A DNA stretch of 64,000 bases from Erwinia tasmaniensis Et1/99 (GTDB taxonomy: Bacteria; Pseudomonadota; Gammaproteobacteria; Enterobacterales; Enterobacteriaceae): positions 558,001 to 622,000 of the forward strand of contig NC_010694.1 in assembly GCF_000026185.1 (NCBI RefSeq). The letters run 5' to 3'. This document shows positions 62,022 through 64,000 of this stretch, piece after piece. How positions within the stretch are numbered: the stretch's first letter is position 1; each line of letters starts with the position of its first letter. The notes beneath the pieces were generated by a model that was not told the origin of the DNA, did no database searches, and saw only the letters and a program-made list of their open reading frames with translations. A program made the position numbers and the translations under genes.

Positions 62022-64000
62022 CTAGCTGATATTGGGGGAAATATAATTCTGGTTACTGTCCCAGCGCAGTTTTAATAAGCTACTGTTGCCATATTGATCG
62101 GTCACCGTGACCCTGACTTCATTCAGCGAATTGCTCCAGCCGACTGGTTCAGCCTTTGTTTCCGGAATATGAAAAGAGTAACCCACGAAACTGACAACGC
62201 CGTTTTTACTTACGGAAGGATGGACGGTGAGTTTGTCAATAGCCAGACGGTATCGAGTATCACCTCCTTTATATTTAAAATAGATAACGCCGTCGAAATA
62301 AACATGGTCTGATGATTCAATTTTATTGGCATCAAATAAAATCATGGCGCTGGAGAGTAACTGAGGTTCCGCCTGGCTACCCGTTTTATATCCAGCCACG
62401 GAACAGCTCTGCATGCCGTCAGAGGTCAGGCAAGAGAAGCTCATTTCGTCTTTGATATTCCCCCAGCTCTGGTGGCTTTGGTTGACCGTGTTGTTGATTA
62501 CCGGAGAGTACTTAACCTCTATTTTCTTGAAAATATTTTTTTTAATTTCACTACGTGGCGCAATGTTAATAAAGTGTTGATAACATTCCCCGGTGTGTTT
62601 TTCATCATAAGATCCATTACCTTTAATTATTGAAAAGGCAATATTTTCATTTATTTTTACCGGGACGCTACTGGAAATTGACAGGTTGTTTTTATCGGTA
62701 TAATCGACAGGTTGCAGCGTGGAAATGGAGACGCCATTGTCCATGCCGCTTTCACTGTTGATATCGGTCGAGTAAATCGCTCTCTCTGCATCGGGGTTTG
62801 TCAGGCGAACTTTTACCGCGATCTTTTTATTTTTTTCTCCTGTGTTACAGGTGATATATAAGGGAGCGCCGATATCCCTGGTGTGGATGTTGCGCTGGTT
62901 ATTATATTCATTCTTTTTATTGCTATATGCCCATTTACCCTCCCGGGAGATATCTTCCCCTGTAATATAGTCAACCAACTCTATAAAGGGATAAATATCT
63001 TCAGCAGGTAATATGACATTTTCTCCATTTATGTCCTGTGGGCTGATTTTTATCAATACCGTACATTGATTAACGCCATTGCCATAGATGGAGGTAGACG
63101 CCGGGCCATCAGCAGAAATAATTTCAAGATGGGACAGGCTACAGACGCGTGACCACGCAGAGGTCGAAGGGAGCAGTTCAACTAAGCTATAGCCAGCTTG
63201 CCATGGCCTGTTTTTCTGACCGATCCTTATCAATAGTGGTCTGTGCTGAACAATATCCGCAGGTGCCTGGTAGTCACAGGACCATACCGTCATCTTTCCA
63301 TCCTGGGCACTCGTGGGTTCTGACAGTTTGCCGATCTGCGGGATGAGTTCCCATTGGTTGGCGTCAAAATCCCGGCTCCGGGTGCTGAAATGTGCCTTGT
63401 CATTCGGCTGCATGGCGAGTTTGATCGGCGGATTTACCCTGAATGCCGTGGTTGTGTCTTTTTCACACAGACAGATAATCGCCTGCTTTTTCGTGCCGGA
63501 GGGGAGGCTGGCAACAGCGGTAACGATATTATAGCCCTCTTGATAATGACCGGCCGCAGGCGGAGTATATAAGCCCTTATTATCAATATTACCGGGATAG
63601 TCCAGGTCTGATTCAAGCCGCCAGCTGACCGCCTCGCCCGATCCTGTGACGATGGTTTTTAACTGAAACGGTTCAAGAACATTCCTTTCGGTGATGTTGA
63701 TAAAGCATGTCGTGATCTCCAGCGGAGAAGCGAGAACGGTAATCACCGCCGAGCCCGTGCGGCCGTCCGCCATTGCTGCCGTGACGATGATATTTTTAGC
63801 CACGGTAATTTCACCTAATGCCGGTGCGGTATAGACCCCTTTATTGTCGATACTTCCTACACCGTCCGCCGACCAGATAAGCCCTTTTGGCGCTGAACCA
63901 TCCGGTAAACTGGCGGTTAACTGCAGTTTTTGCCCGGCAGCCACCAGCACCTCATCCGGCTCCACGGTAAGCGCAGTCAGTGATTCTGCAACCTCACCGT
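62022..64000 (-). CDS. Ig-repeat protein, paralogue of the P47-like gene (5' end outside window)
   Basis: The frame is open to the window edge, giving about 659 residues from this end ('GEVAESLTALTVEPDEVLVA' at the edge). Residues at the edge align with position 467 of the 745-residue P47-like protein and stay homologous for about 270 residues ('LIWSADGVGSIDNKGVYTAP', 'RLESDLDYPGNIDNKGLYTP', 'WQAGYSLVELLP'). A further 370 residues follow that the first protein lacks ('LEIISADGPASTSIYGNGVN', 'VRVTVTDQYGNSSLLKLRWD'), resembling more Ig/invasin-type modules. By homology, a TULIP-like N-terminus may lie beyond the window. The start cannot be set. Confidence 0.6.
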   Translation of the reverse strand, partial: GEVAESLTALTVEPDEVLVAAGQKLQLTASLPDGSAPKGLIWSADGVGSIDNKGVYTAPALGEITVAKNIIVTAAMADGRTGSAVITVLASPLEITTCFINITERNVLEPFQLKTIVTGSGEAVSWRLESDLDYPGNIDNKGLYTPPAAGHYQEGYNIVTAVASLPSGTKKQAIICLCEKDTTTAFRVNPPIKLAMQPNDKAHFSTRSRDFDANQWELIPQIGKLSEPTSAQDGKMTVWSCDYQAPADIVQHRPLLIRIGQKNRPWQAGYSLVELLPSTSAWSRVCSLSHLEIISADGPASTSIYGNGVNQCTVLIKISPQDINGENVILPAEDIYPFIELVDYITGEDISREGKWAYSNKKNEYNNQRNIHTRDIGAPLYITCNTGEKNKKIAVKVRLTNPDAERAIYSTDINSESGMDNGVSISTLQPVDYTDKNNLSISSSVPVKINENIAFSIIKGNGSYDEKHTGECYQHFINIAPRSEIKKNIFKKIEVKYSPVINNTVNQSHQSWGNIKDEMSFSCLTSDGMQSCSVAGYKTGSQAEPQLLSSAMILFDANKIESSDHVYFDGVIYFKYKGGDTRYRLAIDKLTVHPSVSKNGVVSFVGYSFHIPETKAEPVGWSNSLNEVRVTVTDQYGNSSLLKLRWDSNQNYISPNIS

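Noticed and set aside
1..64000. CRISPR arrays, tRNA/rRNA genes, complete insertion sequences or an integrase
   Set aside because: I searched by eye for spaced direct repeats, cloverleaf-like arms with CCA ends, and transposase or integrase motifs and found none I could support.

Overview
This 64 kb window comes from a plant-associated Erwinia chromosome. The genus call rests on recognised proteins: HrpN, HrpW, DspE, DspF, HrpL and HrcC are close to, but clearly diverged from, the E. amylovora versions as I remember them (for example the DspE N-terminus and its missing insert). I therefore infer a sister Erwinia species rather than E. amylovora, and I cannot name it from sequence alone.

Layout. 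(1) 0-18.6 kb is mostly ordinary chromosome: the end of a LacI-type regulator, an NCS1 permease, a decayed LuxR-type gene, a decayed fimbrial chaperone, yddG, mdtJI, and a pyruvate-sensing block in which btsSR lies next to yjiA-yjiX-btsT. It continues with a stretch of AT-rich orphan ORFs and gene wreckage (12.8-15.8 kb), then divergent ampR/ampC and ivy. (2) 18.6-19.5 kb holds a thioesterase and a GNAT acetyltransferase, directly abutting the secretion island. (3) 19.5-51.4 kb is a complete Hrp1-type type III secretion island. The hrpJ operon (hrpJ-hrcV-hrpQ-hrcN-hrpO-hrpP-hrcQRSTU) runs left. The regulators hrpL, hrpXY and hrpS sit in the middle. hrpA-B-hrcJ-hrpD-E and hrpF-G-hrcC-hrpT-V run right, followed by effectors and harpins (hrpN, orfA-eop1, hrpW-orfC, dspE-dspF). 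(4) 51.4-64 kb is an accessory block: an AT-rich gap, a LysR-type regulator, a possible broken holin, overlapping Rz/Rz1-like spanins, and a convergent toxin-like cluster made of a P47/TULIP-like protein with Ig-like repeats, a 1645-residue RHS-repeat protein, and a second Ig-repeat protein that runs off the window.

Regulation can be read directly in the island. A near-perfect sigma-54 element precedes hrpL. HrpS is a receiver-less sigma-54 activator, HrpX/HrpY form a two-component pair, and HrpL-type hrp boxes (GGAACC-N15-CCACNNA and variants) precede hrpJ, hrpA, hrpF, hrpN, hrpW and dspE. In the metabolic half, btsT is preceded by three TAAGCGGT boxes at exactly 20-bp spacing plus a CRP-like site. 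The same arrangement is preserved 1.5 kb away in front of a wrecked second copy whose coding start is fused in frame to a duplicated ampR tail.

The most novel part is the right end. A P47/TULIP + Ig + RHS gene set lies beside a phage-type spanin pair, and the RHS protein ends in a J-domain-like segment with an HPD motif. I propose it as a candidate secreted toxin/effector system; the function is inference.
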